IMG/VR virus record: IMGVR_UViG_3300035665_000169
Span: 1-31,819 of that record
Strand: one strand, 5' to 3'
DNA length: 31,819 nt
From: a virus
Part shown: positions 1 to 7,873 of the stretch, one piece after another
How positions within the stretch are numbered: position 1 is the stretch's first letter
Layout: each line of letters starts with the position of its first letter
The notes under the pieces: model-generated
What the model saw: only the letters and a program-made list of their open reading frames with translations
What the model was told of the DNA's origin: nothing
Databases searched by the model: none
Program-made: the position numbers and the translations under genes

Positions 1-984
1 CAATGGGATGACGATCTGCTGCGTCTGGAACTGGAGGAGTTGCAGCTCGACGACTTCGATTTGTCACTCACCGGTTTCGATGCCGATGAGCTCTTAGAAA
101 TCATGGCCGGTGAAGAGACCACCGCTGAGGGCAATGCCGATGAGGACACCGCCCCCGAGGTGCCAGAAACGCCGGTGTCCCGACCGGGTGACGTGTGGCT
201 GCTCGGCAAGCACCGGCTGCTGTGTGGGGACTCGACTGACCCTGCCAGTTTCACCTTGCTGATGGCGGGGGAAAAGGCAGCGATGGTTTTTATGGACCCA
301 CCCTATAACGTCGACTATGCCAACAGCGCCAAGGACAAGATGCGCGGCACCCATCGCCCCATCCTGAACGACAACCTGGGCGAAGGCTTTTACGACTTCC
401 TGCTGGCTGCGCTCAAGCCGACGCTTGCGCATTGCACGGGCGCCATCTACATCGCCATGTCCTCCAGCGAACTCGACACCCTGCAAACGGCCTTTCGCAG
501 CGCCGGGGGCAAATGGTCGACCTTCATCATCTGGGCCAAGAACACCTTTACGCTCGGGCGCTCGGACTACCAGCGCCAGTACGAACCGATTCTCTACGGC
601 TGGCCCGAAGGCGCCAAGCGGCACTGGTGCGGGGATCGGGACCAAAGCGATGTCTGGCAAATCAAAAAGCCGCACAAAAATGACTTGCACCCGACGATGA
701 AACCCGTTGAACTGGTCGAGCGTGCCATTCGCAACTCCAGCCGTCCCAGTGAGGTGGTGCTCGACCCCTTTGGCGGTTCGGGCAGTACGCTGATTGCCGC
801 CGAAAAGGCGGGGCGCCAAGCCCGGTTGATCGAGCTTGATCCGAAGTACGTTGATGTCATCTGCCGCAGGTTTCAGGATTTCTCTGGGCAGCAGGCGGTG
901 CGGGAGGCTGATAGCGTGGCGTTCGATGCCTTGGTCGGGTCGGCGGGTGACGTCAATGCCGAGCCCGAGGCACAAGCACTATGA
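1..984 (+). CDS. DNA methyltransferase, beta class (5' end outside window)
   Basis: The reading frame is open from base 1, so the N-terminus lies outside the window. In this family the missing part is usually a ParB-like domain; that is expected, not seen. A hinge with a GDVWLLGKHRLLCGD block leads into the catalytic domain: motif IV DPPYN at 295-309, the HPTMKPVEL block near 690, and the SAM-binding motif LDPFGGSGST near 760-790. The order DPPY first, FxGxG last is that of beta-class N6-adenine/N4-cytosine methyltransferases. It probably methylates phage DNA for protection or regulation. It is next to the packaging genes, a common place for such phage enzymes. Its stop faces the minus-strand gene ending at 1004. 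Target sequence and base specificity cannot be read from the sequence. Confidence 0.92.
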   Translation, partial: QWDDDLLRLELEELQLDDFDLSLTGFDADELLEIMAGEETTAEGNADEDTAPEVPETPVSRPGDVWLLGKHRLLCGDSTDPASFTLLMAGEKAAMVFMDPPYNVDYANSAKDKMRGTHRPILNDNLGEGFYDFLLAALKPTLAHCTGAIYIAMSSSELDTLQTAFRSAGGKWSTFIIWAKNTFTLGRSDYQRQYEPILYGWPEGAKRHWCGDRDQSDVWQIKKPHKNDLHPTMKPVELVERAIRNSSRPSEVVLDPFGGSGSTLIAAEKAGRQARLIELDPKYVDVICRRFQDFSGQQAVREADSVAFDALVGSAGDVNAEPEAQAL

Positions 985-1003
985 AGCAGTCGTGCTGCGG
1001 CGG

Positions 1004-1372
1004 TTAGGCGGCCAGGGCTTCTTCGGCAATCTCGCAGTGAATTACAAACCCGGTGAGGTAAGGCAGGCCCTTGGGGATGCCGTACTCCTTGCTGGTGGTG
1101 CGGCCAATCGTCCAGCCCATCCAGCGTTGGGTGGCTTGCTCGATGGCTTCCTTCAGGCTGGCGCCTGCGTAAAGACCGTTTTGCACATCGTCCGCAAAGT
1201 GGCGGCCATGGCGGCTGTCGAGGAAAATCCGCACCGATTCAAGCGCTTGGCTGGTGGCATCTGAGATCGTGGTCACTGCCATCGGCCAGGCAGCTTGCGC
1301 CTGCTCGTTCATCGCGCCCCAAAAGCCCCAGGCATCGTTCTGGCTGGCGGGAATTTGCGTGCTGGTGTTCAT
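1004..1372 (-). CDS. Small phage protein of unknown function (122 aa)
   Basis: A 122-residue ORF with a good Shine-Dalgarno sequence (AAGGAG, 7 nt before the ATG). It has no signal peptide and no membrane segment. It is mostly amphipathic helix with tryptophans (WGFWGAM, QRWMGW). I do not recognise a domain. It is the last of three minus-strand genes between the methyltransferase and terminase, opposite to the late genes. Its upstream region is nearly the same as that of the gene at 2116-2364, down to an identical 34-nt distance from the shared element to the ATG. The two are therefore probably expressed under the same control. Function unknown. Confidence 0.7.
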   Translation of the reverse strand: MNTSTQIPASQNDAWGFWGAMNEQAQAAWPMAVTTISDATSQALESVRIFLDSRHGRHFADDVQNGLYAGASLKEAIEQATQRWMGWTIGRTTSKEYGIPKGLPYLTGFVIHCEIAEEALAA

Positions 1373-1406
1373 CTCTGGCTCCTTGGTGTTGATTGTTGCG
1401 ACACCC

Positions 1407-1438
1407 GTAGTAACGCTCTGTTTGCGCGTGAAGCCAAG
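1407..1438 (-). promoter_or_regulatory. Upstream element, copy A (promoter candidate)
   Basis: Read on the minus strand it has two blocks, CTTGGCTTC and AGAGCGTTACTAC, separated by 10 variable nt. Both blocks and the spacing recur exactly at 2399-2430. Within the blocks TTGGCT and GTTACT are 17 bp apart, the spacing of a sigma70 -35/-10 pair, though GTTACT is a poor -10. The element ends 34 nt before the ATG at 1372. Conserved blocks with a free spacer fit a promoter better than a coding remnant. A leader RNA element is the alternative. Confidence 0.5.
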
Positions 1439-1497
1439 TTAAATGTCGATCATTTTTTGACTTTCTGCATCAGCCCAGCCGTGCCACATAAGTGTGC

Positions 1498-2049
1498 TCA
1501 AGCAATCCGATAAACACGCTCGCCGCCCTCTGGTTTTTCTGAGGTGATGGGCAAGCCCAGTTTTTTCTTGATGGCGCCGGCAAAGGTGCCGCGCACCGTG
1601 TGAGGCAACCAGCCGGTCGCCTCGCAGACCTGTGCGATGGTGGTGCCCCCGGGGTGCTTGAGCATCTCGATCACCGTGGCCTGCTTGCTCTCGGCTCGGA
1701 TACGCGGTTTGCCCTCGACGCCGACCTGGAGCCGGTGCTGTGCGGCGGCTTCGATCTCCGGATCGCGGCTCGAAACTTCAGTCACAGCCGGCAGGATGGG
1801 CGAGATCGGTGAGATGGGTGTGATGGCTGGCGCCTCGCCCTTGACGATGCTCTGTGCCGTCGGCGTGATGCGCCACTGGCCGCCGACCTGCGCGATCATG
1901 CCGCGCTGCGAGAGGCTGGCGATCATCTTGAGTTTGGCGCCACCCTTCAGTTTGAGCAGGGGTTCGATCAGGCCGTTGCTGTCCAGATGAGCGCGGGTGA
2001 TCAGGTCAAGTTGGCGTTCAGTCAATGCGGCGGATTTAGGTGTGCTCAT
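1498..2049 (-). CDS. DUF3489 family DNA-binding-like protein
   Basis: A 183-residue protein whose C-terminal ~60 residues match DUF3489 as I know it: the block from KQATVIEML through GTTIAQVCEATGW to HTVRGTFAG and KKKLGL, ending in ERVYRI. This is a helix-turn-helix-like fold. The N-terminal half (LTERQLDLITRA, then LLKLKGGAKLKMIASLSQRGMI, then WRITPTAQ) looks like a second winged-helix module, and an Ile/Pro-rich linker joins the halves. The SD AAGGA lies upstream of ATG 2049. It is the middle gene of the minus-strand trio. It lacks the upstream element that its two neighbours share, so it may be read from the promoter of the gene at 2364. Role: probably transcriptional control; the target is unknown. 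Confidence 0.8.
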   Translation of the reverse strand: MSTPKSAALTERQLDLITRAHLDSNGLIEPLLKLKGGAKLKMIASLSQRGMIAQVGGQWRITPTAQSIVKGEAPAITPISPISPILPAVTEVSSRDPEIEAAAQHRLQVGVEGKPRIRAESKQATVIEMLKHPGGTTIAQVCEATGWLPHTVRGTFAGAIKKKLGLPITSEKPEGGERVYRIA

Positions 2050-2115
2050 GGTGTTGTTCCTTGTCGTAATTGATGGGGTGATGAGATGGTGGCGTGGCCG
2101 GGATGTCCGTCTGCT

Positions 2116-2364
2116 TCAGTCTTCCCAAACCTCGGCGCCGTCCAGGGTGATCCAGAGGCGGGCATCGTTTTGCGTTGCCATCTCACGCACCGGCTTGCCG
2201 GTCTTGCGGTTGGTGCCCGACTTGCCGGTAAACCCGTAGGTCTGGCCGTCGTGGCTGACCGCCCCAGGGCCGTCCTGGTGGAAATCCACTTCGATGGTCA
2301 TCACGCCGCGTGGGCGGTGGTTGGTGTCGGTGACGGTGGTTCGAATAGTTTGTGTGGTGCTCAT
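2116..2364 (-). CDS. Small phage protein of unknown function (82 aa)
   Basis: An 82-residue ORF with a clear SD (AAGGAG before ATG 2364). The sequence is polar and beta-rich, with a threonine-rich start and a glycine-rich centre (DGQTYGFTGKSGTNRKTGK), ending in TLDGAEVWED. It has no membrane segment and no recognised domain. It is the first gene of the minus-strand trio and is divergent from the terminase gene, with about 120 bp between them. The upstream element copy B lies 34 nt from its start. It probably shares expression timing with the gene at 1004-1372. Confidence 0.7.
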   Translation of the reverse strand: MSTTQTIRTTVTDTNHRPRGVMTIEVDFHQDGPGAVSHDGQTYGFTGKSGTNRKTGKPVREMATQNDARLWITLDGAEVWED

Positions 2365-2398
2365 TTCGATCTCCTTCGCGTTGTGTGTTGCTGTGCTG

Positions 2399-2430
2399 GT
2401 AGTAACGCTCTACTCAAAGCAGAAGCCAAG
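2399..2430 (-). promoter_or_regulatory. Upstream element, copy B (promoter candidate)
   Basis: On the minus strand it contains CTTGGCTTC, 10 nt, AGAGCGTTACTAC, the same blocks and spacing as copy A at 1407-1438, and it is again 34 nt from the start codon (ATG at 2364). TTGGCT and GTTACT are 17 bp apart. Similarity continues further out on the far side (AAAT and an ATGAT after a run of A) and into the leader (GCAACA and AAGGAG). Here the spacer can form a weak hairpin (TCTGC/GTAGA), which copy A cannot. That argues against a conserved RNA structure. Confidence 0.5.
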
Positions 2431-2483
2431 CGAAATCCGGGATTTATTCATCATTTTTTTGTGTTCCCGCCCTGGAGTTGCTT

Positions 2484-4343
2484 GTGCCCGACACCCTTGA
2501 ATCTGTTGTCGAGTCGTCCTGGCAACGGGGAGTCGCACCCGACCCCATCCTTACCGTCGATGACTGGGCCAACCGGCACCGGATGCTGTCGTCGGTCGCC
2601 TCTGCCGAACCCGGGCGCTGGGCGACCAGCCGCACGCCATATCTGAAAGCGGTGATGGAGGCGCTGTCGGCGACCTCGCGGGTGGAACGGGTGGTGCTGA
2701 TGGCAGGCGCCCAAATTGGCAAGACCGAGTGCGGATTGAACTGGGTGGGTTACGTGATCCACCACGCCCCGGGACCGATGCTGTTGGTGCAACCCACGGT
2801 GGAAGGCGCCAAACGTGTCTCCAAGCAGCGGGTCGATGCGTTGATCGAGGCGAGCCCGGAACTCGCCAGCCGGGTCAAAGACCCGAGATCGCGCGACTCC
2901 GGCAACACCCAGCTGATGAAGGAATTTCCCGGTGGTGTGCTGATCATGACCGGGGCCAACTCGGCAGTCGGCCTGCGTTCGATGCCGGTGCGCTACCTGT
3001 TCCTCGACGAGGTCGATGGCTATCCGGGTGACGCCGATGGCGAAGGCGATCCGGTGGCGCTCGCCGTGCAGCGCGCTGCCACCTTTATCAATCGCAAGGT
3101 CTATCTGTGCTCGACACCGACGATGAAGGGTTTCTCGCGCATCGAGGCGGCGTTTCTGGAGTCCGACCAGCGCATCTTTGAAGTACCGTGCGACCACTGT
3201 AGTCAGCACAGCCAGGTTCAGTGGCGTGACATCAAATGGCCTGCCGGAGACATGAGCAAGGCCGCTTGGCACTGCCCGCAGTGTGAGGGCGTCCACCCTG
3301 AGTACCGTAAGCCCGCACTGTTGGCGACGGGGCGCTGGCGGGCCACGGTGGACGGCGACGGCAAGACGGTGGGGTTCCATCTGTCGAGCCTGTACAGCCC
3401 GTGGCTGACCTGGGGCGAAATCGCGCAGGAGCACCACGCTGCCAAGGACGACCCGGTGCGATTGAAAGTGTGGGTCAACACCAAGCTCGCTGAAACGTGG
3501 GAAGACCGCGAGGGCGAAACACTAGATGCCGAAGGCCTGATGGAGCGCCGCGAGTCTTATGGCCCGGCCATCCCCGCCGAAGTCGCGCTGCTGACCTGCG
3601 GCATCGACGTGCAGGATGATCGACTGGAACTGGAAGTGGTGGGCTGGGGCCGGGACGAGGAGTCCTGGTCGGTGGATTACAAGGTGCTGTGGGGCGATCC
3701 GTCAGTGCCGGACACCTGGGCCCAACTCGATAGCTACCTGTCCACCCGCTTCGAGCACGAAACCCTGGCCGCTGGCCTGACCATTGAGGCGGCTTGTCTA
3801 GACACCGGTGGCCACCACACCCTGGCGGCCTACGCCTTCTGCAAGGGCCGCGAGCGCCGCCGCATCTGGGCGATCAAGGGCGGCGCCGGTAAACGCCCGA
3901 TCTGGCCCAAGCGCCCGAGCAAGGCCAACAAGGGCAAGGTCAATCTGTTCACCGTCGGTGTGGATGCCGCCAAGGAAGCGATTTACGCCCGGCTCAAGAA
4001 GAGTGAGTCCGGCCCGGGCAGTTGCCACTTCCCAATGGATCGGGATGCGCAGTATTTCGAGCAACTGACCGCCGAGCGGATTCGCACTCGCTACGTGAAG
4101 GGTTTCCCGCAGCGTTACTGGTGGAAGACTGATGGCCGGCGCAATGAAGCGCTGGACTGCCGGGTGTACGCCTATGCCGCGCTGCACGGGCTCTTGTCGA
4201 TGGGGATCAACCTCAACCAGCGGGTGCAGGCGCTGCCGCCGCTGCCCGCCACCAAAACGTCCAGAGTGTCGGGCATCACCGCCCCCATGACGCCATCGCC
4301 GCGCCGACGCAAACGGATGGCGATTTCCTCGAACTACCTCTGA
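2484..4343 (+). CDS. Terminase large subunit, lambda gpA family
   Basis: ATP-driven DNA packaging motor and nuclease. The start chosen is GTG 2484, 6 nt after GGAG (2474-2477); an in-frame TTG at 2478 would touch the SD. This gives 619 aa, close to lambda gpA. The Walker A-like loop is GAQIGKT at residues ~75-81 and the Walker B is LFLDEVD at ~172-178. Motif III is near CSTPTMKGFS. Two CxxC pairs (CDHC, CPQC) suggest a metal-binding insert after the ATPase. The nuclease region carries GIDVQDDRLE and ACLDTGGHHT. It opens the plus-strand head operon. No small terminase gene precedes it in the window; the genes immediately upstream face the other way, so TerS is either left of base 1 or very divergent. 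Confidence 0.95.
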   Translation: MPDTLESVVESSWQRGVAPDPILTVDDWANRHRMLSSVASAEPGRWATSRTPYLKAVMEALSATSRVERVVLMAGAQIGKTECGLNWVGYVIHHAPGPMLLVQPTVEGAKRVSKQRVDALIEASPELASRVKDPRSRDSGNTQLMKEFPGGVLIMTGANSAVGLRSMPVRYLFLDEVDGYPGDADGEGDPVALAVQRAATFINRKVYLCSTPTMKGFSRIEAAFLESDQRIFEVPCDHCSQHSQVQWRDIKWPAGDMSKAAWHCPQCEGVHPEYRKPALLATGRWRATVDGDGKTVGFHLSSLYSPWLTWGEIAQEHHAAKDDPVRLKVWVNTKLAETWEDREGETLDAEGLMERRESYGPAIPAEVALLTCGIDVQDDRLELEVVGWGRDEESWSVDYKVLWGDPSVPDTWAQLDSYLSTRFEHETLAAGLTIEAACLDTGGHHTLAAYAFCKGRERRRIWAIKGGAGKRPIWPKRPSKANKGKVNLFTVGVDAAKEAIYARLKKSESGPGSCHFPMDRDAQYFEQLTAERIRTRYVKGFPQRYWWKTDGRRNEALDCRVYAYAALHGLLSMGINLNQRVQALPPLPATKTSRVSGITAPMTPSPRRRKRMAISSNYL

Positions 4344-4393
4344 ACGGCAGGCGCTCCAGCGTTTACCGGGAAGTGCCACCGGATGTTTTAGCT

Positions 4394-4606
4394 ATGACCC
4401 TCGATCAACTCAAAGCCCAGCGCGAAACGCTGCTGGCAGCCCGTTTCAACGGTGTGCTGACCATCAAGGCCGGCGACAAGTGGGTGACCTATCGCTCGGA
4501 CAAGGAACTGGCAGATGCGCTGGCGGCACTCCACCGCGAGATTGCCAGCGTGGAGGGCAAACCGCGCGCCCGGCGCATCCGCACTGTGTGCGGGAAGGGA
4601 TTGTGA
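4394..4606 (+). CDS. Head-tail joining protein, lambda gpW-like
   Basis: A 70-residue protein from ATG 4394, which matches gpW (68 aa in lambda) in size, position and pattern: an N-terminal helix (LDQLKAQRETLLAARFNG), a beta-hairpin (TIKAGDKWVTYRS), a second helix (ADALAALHREIAS) and a basic tail. A GTG 21 nt upstream (4373) would give 77 aa and cannot be excluded, because neither start has a strong SD. gpW plugs the filled head below the portal and prepares it for tail or connector attachment. Its stop TGA overlaps the portal ATG by one base (TGATG), so translation is coupled. Confidence 0.85.
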   Translation: MTLDQLKAQRETLLAARFNGVLTIKAGDKWVTYRSDKELADALAALHREIASVEGKPRARRIRTVCGKGL

Positions 4607-6039
4607 TGACCTGGTTCAAAGAGACGCGCCGCAAGGTCGGCGCCATGATCGGTGGCTTCGAGGGTGGGCAGTCGGCCCGGCGCCTCAAAACCTTTCACGC
4701 CAGCCGCGCCCACGTCAACACCCTGATTCAGGCATCTGGTGCCGACATGACGGCCCGGGCCCGCTATCTGATCCGCAACAATGGCTACGCCGTCAATGCA
4801 GTGGAGTCCTGGGCTGGCAATACGGTCGGCACCGGTATCAAACCGTCCTCGGGTATTGCCGATGCTGTTTTGAAGGACCAGGTGCAACGGCTGTGGCTGC
4901 GCTGGACCGATGAATCGGATGCCGAAGGGTTGACCGACTTCTACGGCCAGCAACGCCGGGCCGCCCGGGAGCTCTTTATTACCGGCGAAGTGTTCTTCCG
5001 TATTCGGCCGCGCTTGAAGGAAGATGACTTGAGCGTGCCACTGCAGCTGCAGATGCTGCCGGCCGAGATGCTGCCGCTGGGTCACAACGAGCAACTGGCC
5101 AACGGCAACCGCATCCGCCAGGGCATCGAGTTCGACCGAATCGGTCGCCGCGTGGCCTATCACTTGCTGCGCCGACATCCGGGCGACATCACCGATCCGG
5201 GGCTGACAGGGGAAACGGTGCGGGTGCCAGCGGAATCAATGCTGCACATCGTTGACCCGGTCGATGCCGGGCAGTTGCGGGGTATCTCAAGGTTTGCCCC
5301 GGCGCTGGTGAAGCTGTTTCTGCTCGATCAGTACGACGACGCCGAACTGGACCGCAAGAAAGTGGCTGCGATGTTCGTCGGCTTTGTGCGCCGGCCCGAA
5401 CGCGAGTTCGACAACGGCGGGGAGACCGATGAACGCGGGGAGCCGCTGCTGCCGCTGGAGCCGGGTCAGTTGCAGATTCTCGACGACGGGGAGGACATCA
5501 CCTTCTCCAGCCCGGCCGATGTCGGCGGCAACTACGAATCCTTCCAGTACCGCACGCTGTTGCAGGTGGCCGCAGCGCTGGGTTTGCCTTACGCCAACAT
5601 GTCTGCCGATATGTTGAAGGCCAACTACTCGAACACCCGGGCGGCACTGCTGGAATTCCGCCGCCGCGTGGAAGCCTTCCAACACTCGGTGATCGTGTTC
5701 CAGCTGTGCCGGGCGGTGTGGGCGCGCTGGATGGACATGGCCGTGCTGTCAGGCAGTCTGGCCTTACCCGACTTTGAGGCCCAGCGTCGCGACTATCAGA
5801 GCTGCAACTGGTTGCCGCCGCGCTGGGACTGGGTCGATCCCCTGAAAGACATCCGCGCCGAAATCGTGGCGATTGAAGCCGGACTGAAGTCACGCACCCA
5901 GGCGATTGCCGAACGCGGCTTTGACGCGGCGATGGTGGATGCGGAGATTGCCGCTGATTACCGGCGTGAAGACAGCCTGGGGCTGCTGTTCGGGCGGGCG
6001 CCAACGCCTGCGCCGGCGACAACGCCTCCCGCAACCTGA
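4606..6039 (+). CDS. Portal protein, lambda gpB family
   Basis: A 477-aa protein beginning MTWFKETRRKVGAMIGGFEG, after AAGGGA. It forms the dodecameric DNA gate at the head vertex. Family hallmarks visible are the early ARYLIRNNGYAVNAVESWAGNTVG block, RELFITGEVFFRI in the first third, LHIVDPVDAGQLRGISRFAPAL in the middle, and the PYANMSADMLKANYSNTRAALLEFRRRVE block typical of lambda-type portals. Several longer upstream starts are open in this frame but run inside the gpW gene, and the TGATG overlap supports 4606. It sits between gpW and the protease, as in lambda. Confidence 0.95.
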   Translation: MTWFKETRRKVGAMIGGFEGGQSARRLKTFHASRAHVNTLIQASGADMTARARYLIRNNGYAVNAVESWAGNTVGTGIKPSSGIADAVLKDQVQRLWLRWTDESDAEGLTDFYGQQRRAARELFITGEVFFRIRPRLKEDDLSVPLQLQMLPAEMLPLGHNEQLANGNRIRQGIEFDRIGRRVAYHLLRRHPGDITDPGLTGETVRVPAESMLHIVDPVDAGQLRGISRFAPALVKLFLLDQYDDAELDRKKVAAMFVGFVRRPEREFDNGGETDERGEPLLPLEPGQLQILDDGEDITFSSPADVGGNYESFQYRTLLQVAAALGLPYANMSADMLKANYSNTRAALLEFRRRVEAFQHSVIVFQLCRAVWARWMDMAVLSGSLALPDFEAQRRDYQSCNWLPPRWDWVDPLKDIRAEIVAIEAGLKSRTQAIAERGFDAAMVDAEIAADYRREDSLGLLFGRAPTPAPATTPPAT

Positions 6040-6048
6040 GGAATTCCG

Positions 6049-7452
6049 ATGACTGACTTGCCTTATCTGGCGTCCCGCCTGTACGGGACGCCGCTTCTCA
6101 TTGCGCGCCCGAAGCTGGACATCATCCTCGGCGTGATGGGCCGAAAGCTGGCAGGCGATGGCTTGCCGGCGGCACCTCCTGTCACGCCGCTTGAGTCGGT
6201 TGCACGCAGCGCCCAGCCCCAGATCACGGAATCCGGCATTGCCGTGATCCCGATCCTCGGCACCCTGGTGCGGCGCTCGTCCTACCTGTTCGCGGCCAGT
6301 GGCCTCACCAGCTACGTTGAGATCGAAGCGATGGCCGCCGAGGCCTTCGCTGATCCTCGTGTGAAGGCGGTCCTGCTGGAGATCGACTCCAGTGGCGGCG
6401 AGGCCGGCGGCGTGTTCGATCTCGCGGCCCGACTCCGATCGCAGGCCTTGACCAGTGGCAAGCCGCTATGGGCCATCGCCGACGAAGCAGCACTGTCAGC
6501 GGCCTATGCGCTGGCCTGTGCGGCGGATCGCCTCTGGCTCACGCGCACCGCTGAAGTCGGCTCCATCGGCGTGGTCGCGGTTCACGTCGATGAGAGCGAG
6601 GCGGACCGGCAAGCCGGGCTAGCCTATACCTTCATTCACGCCGGCAGCCACAAGGTCGATGGCCATCCACACGCGCCGCTGCCTTTGACGGTTGCGGCCG
6701 ACATCCAGGCTGACATTGATGGCCTGCACGAGCAGTTCATTGAGCTGGTGGCAGGTTTGCGGGGGCTCGGTGTTGAGGTCGTGCGTGCCACCCAGGCCCG
6801 CGTTTATCGCGGGGATCAAGCCATCGCGGCGGGACTGGCTGACCAGATGGGCAGCTTCCGAGAGGCTGCCCTGGCACTGTCACAGGCCATCGCCCCCAAG
6901 ACCCGCAGCACCCCGCTGGGGCGCCAGACCACCCCGACAGCCCTAACAACTTTTAGCGCATCCCGATCCCCACAGGAGATTTTTATGAGTGATTCACCAC
7001 AACCCGCCCCCGCCATTGAGACCACCGACGTGCACAACGATGTGACTGAAGCTGCTGGGCCGAACGCGCCAACGGCGGCGCTTGGGTCTGCAGCCAATGC
7101 AGCCCCTGCGGGAGCACCGTCAGTCGATGAAGCGGCCATCACCGCCAGAGTCGAGTCCCGGCTGCGCGCCCAGCTGACGGAACTGACGCAGATTGCTGCT
7201 CAGGCCAAGCGCTTGGGGCTCAGCGTCGATCCAGCGCAGGCACTCGCCCGTGGCGTCACGCCGGATGCCCTGCGCAAGACGGTGCTCGGGCAAGCCGCCG
7301 AGCGCGATGCCGCGCAGGACATCGTGGCGCAAACCCAAACCGAGCTTGGCGTGAGCAAAAGCCAAGCGCTGGCCGACAGCCCCTTGGTGAAAGCCGCCAA
7401 AAAAGTCTCGTCTGAAGCCAACCCCACCACCCACCAGCAAGGAACCCGATAA
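6049..7452 (+). CDS. Head maturation protease with C-terminal scaffold, lambda gpC-like
   Basis: A 467-aa S49 (SppA/ClpP-fold) serine peptidase fused to a scaffold-like tail. Residues ~60-260 are the protease. The likely catalytic pair is Ser150 (in AALSAAYALA) and Lys202 (in GSHKVDGHP), 52 residues apart, the same distance as in lambda gpC (Ser166/Lys218, from memory). A low-complexity linker follows, then residues ~313-467, which are polar, rich in Ala, Gln and Glu, and helical. That tail is also made alone from an internal start (see 6985). The protease processes portal and scaffold inside the procapsid. The start ATG 6049 follows GAGGAA. Confidence 0.93.
   Translation: MTDLPYLASRLYGTPLLIARPKLDIILGVMGRKLAGDGLPAAPPVTPLESVARSAQPQITESGIAVIPILGTLVRRSSYLFAASGLTSYVEIEAMAAEAFADPRVKAVLLEIDSSGGEAGGVFDLAARLRSQALTSGKPLWAIADEAALSAAYALACAADRLWLTRTAEVGSIGVVAVHVDESEADRQAGLAYTFIHAGSHKVDGHPHAPLPLTVAADIQADIDGLHEQFIELVAGLRGLGVEVVRATQARVYRGDQAIAAGLADQMGSFREAALALSQAIAPKTRSTPLGRQTTPTALTTFSASRSPQEIFMSDSPQPAPAIETTDVHNDVTEAAGPNAPTAALGSAANAAPAGAPSVDEAAITARVESRLRAQLTELTQIAAQAKRLGLSVDPAQALARGVTPDALRKTVLGQAAERDAAQDIVAQTQTELGVSKSQALADSPLVKAAKKVSSEANPTTHQQGTR
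6985..7452 (+). CDS. Capsid scaffold protein, nested in-frame (lambda Nu3-like)
   Basis: An internal ATG at 6985, in frame with the protease gene, is preceded by a strong SD (AGGAG at 6974-6978) 6 nt away. This is better than the SD of the parent gene. The product would be 155 aa: a disordered Pro/Ala-rich start, then helices with the VESRLRAQLTELTQIAAQAK stretch, ending at the shared stop. Lambda uses the same arrangement (gpC and gpNu3). The scaffold templates the coat protein shell and is removed before packaging. Expression is inferred from the SD and the precedent. Confidence 0.82.
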   Translation: MSDSPQPAPAIETTDVHNDVTEAAGPNAPTAALGSAANAAPAGAPSVDEAAITARVESRLRAQLTELTQIAAQAKRLGLSVDPAQALARGVTPDALRKTVLGQAAERDAAQDIVAQTQTELGVSKSQALADSPLVKAAKKVSSEANPTTHQQGTR

Positions 7453-7845
7453 ATGAGCACACCTTTGATTGCCCCTGCCGTTCTCGGCGACCTCGTCAAA
7501 CGCGAATTCGATCCCGACTACAGCCGCGAGACCGTCACCCTCAAGGCCGGTATCGCTTACTCCTTAGGTGCGGTGCTCGGTCGCGTCACTGCTACCAGTC
7601 TCTATGCCCTGTCGCCGGCGACCTCGACCACCGGCCTCGAAGGCGCCGAGATCGCCTGCGCGGTGTTGCTGGCGTCGGTGCCGATGTCCGACACCGACAG
7701 ACCCGCCCTGGCCCTGGTGCGTGGCCCTGCCATCGTCGCCGACCGCGCGCTGGCCTATGACGCAGCCGTCGCGGATGCCGCCGCCCTTTCCCTCAAACAC
7801 CAGCAACTGGCCGCGCACGGCATCGTCGTGCGCCAGGCTGCTTGA
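7453..7845 (+). CDS. Head decoration protein, lambda gpD-like
   Basis: A 130-aa protein starting one base after the scaffold stop. The pattern VKREFDPDYSRETVTLKAG, then GAVLGRVTA, and later VLLASVPM and ALVRGPAIVADRALAYD, is that of the HDPD family (lambda gpD is 110 aa). These trimers clamp the expanded head shell. It lies directly before the major capsid gene, as in lambda. No odd feature is seen. Confidence 0.92.
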   Translation: MSTPLIAPAVLGDLVKREFDPDYSRETVTLKAGIAYSLGAVLGRVTATSLYALSPATSTTGLEGAEIACAVLLASVPMSDTDRPALALVRGPAIVADRALAYDAAVADAAALSLKHQQLAAHGIVVRQAA

Positions 7846-7873
7846 TCCCGTTCCCGCTTTTTAGGAGTTATTC

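Noticed and set aside
94-975. Long minus-strand ORF opposite the methyltransferase
   Set aside because: Plus-strand frame has clear catalytic motifs; the minus frame has no motif and arises from GC-rich codon structure.
2413-2457. Short ORF (14 codons) on the minus strand in the leader of the gene at 2116-2364, as a leader peptide
   Set aside because: Copy A of the leader gives only four codons before a stop, so the peptide is not conserved; attenuation is unsupported.
2365-2483. Plus-strand promoter TTGCTG/TACTCA before the terminase
   Set aside because: Spacing is 17 bp, but the -10 has only two or three consensus bases; too weak to report as a feature.
2451-3437. Minus-strand 328-codon ORF opposite the terminase
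   Set aside because: Low-complexity His/Arg/Gly composition typical of antisense frames; the terminase motifs are on the plus strand.
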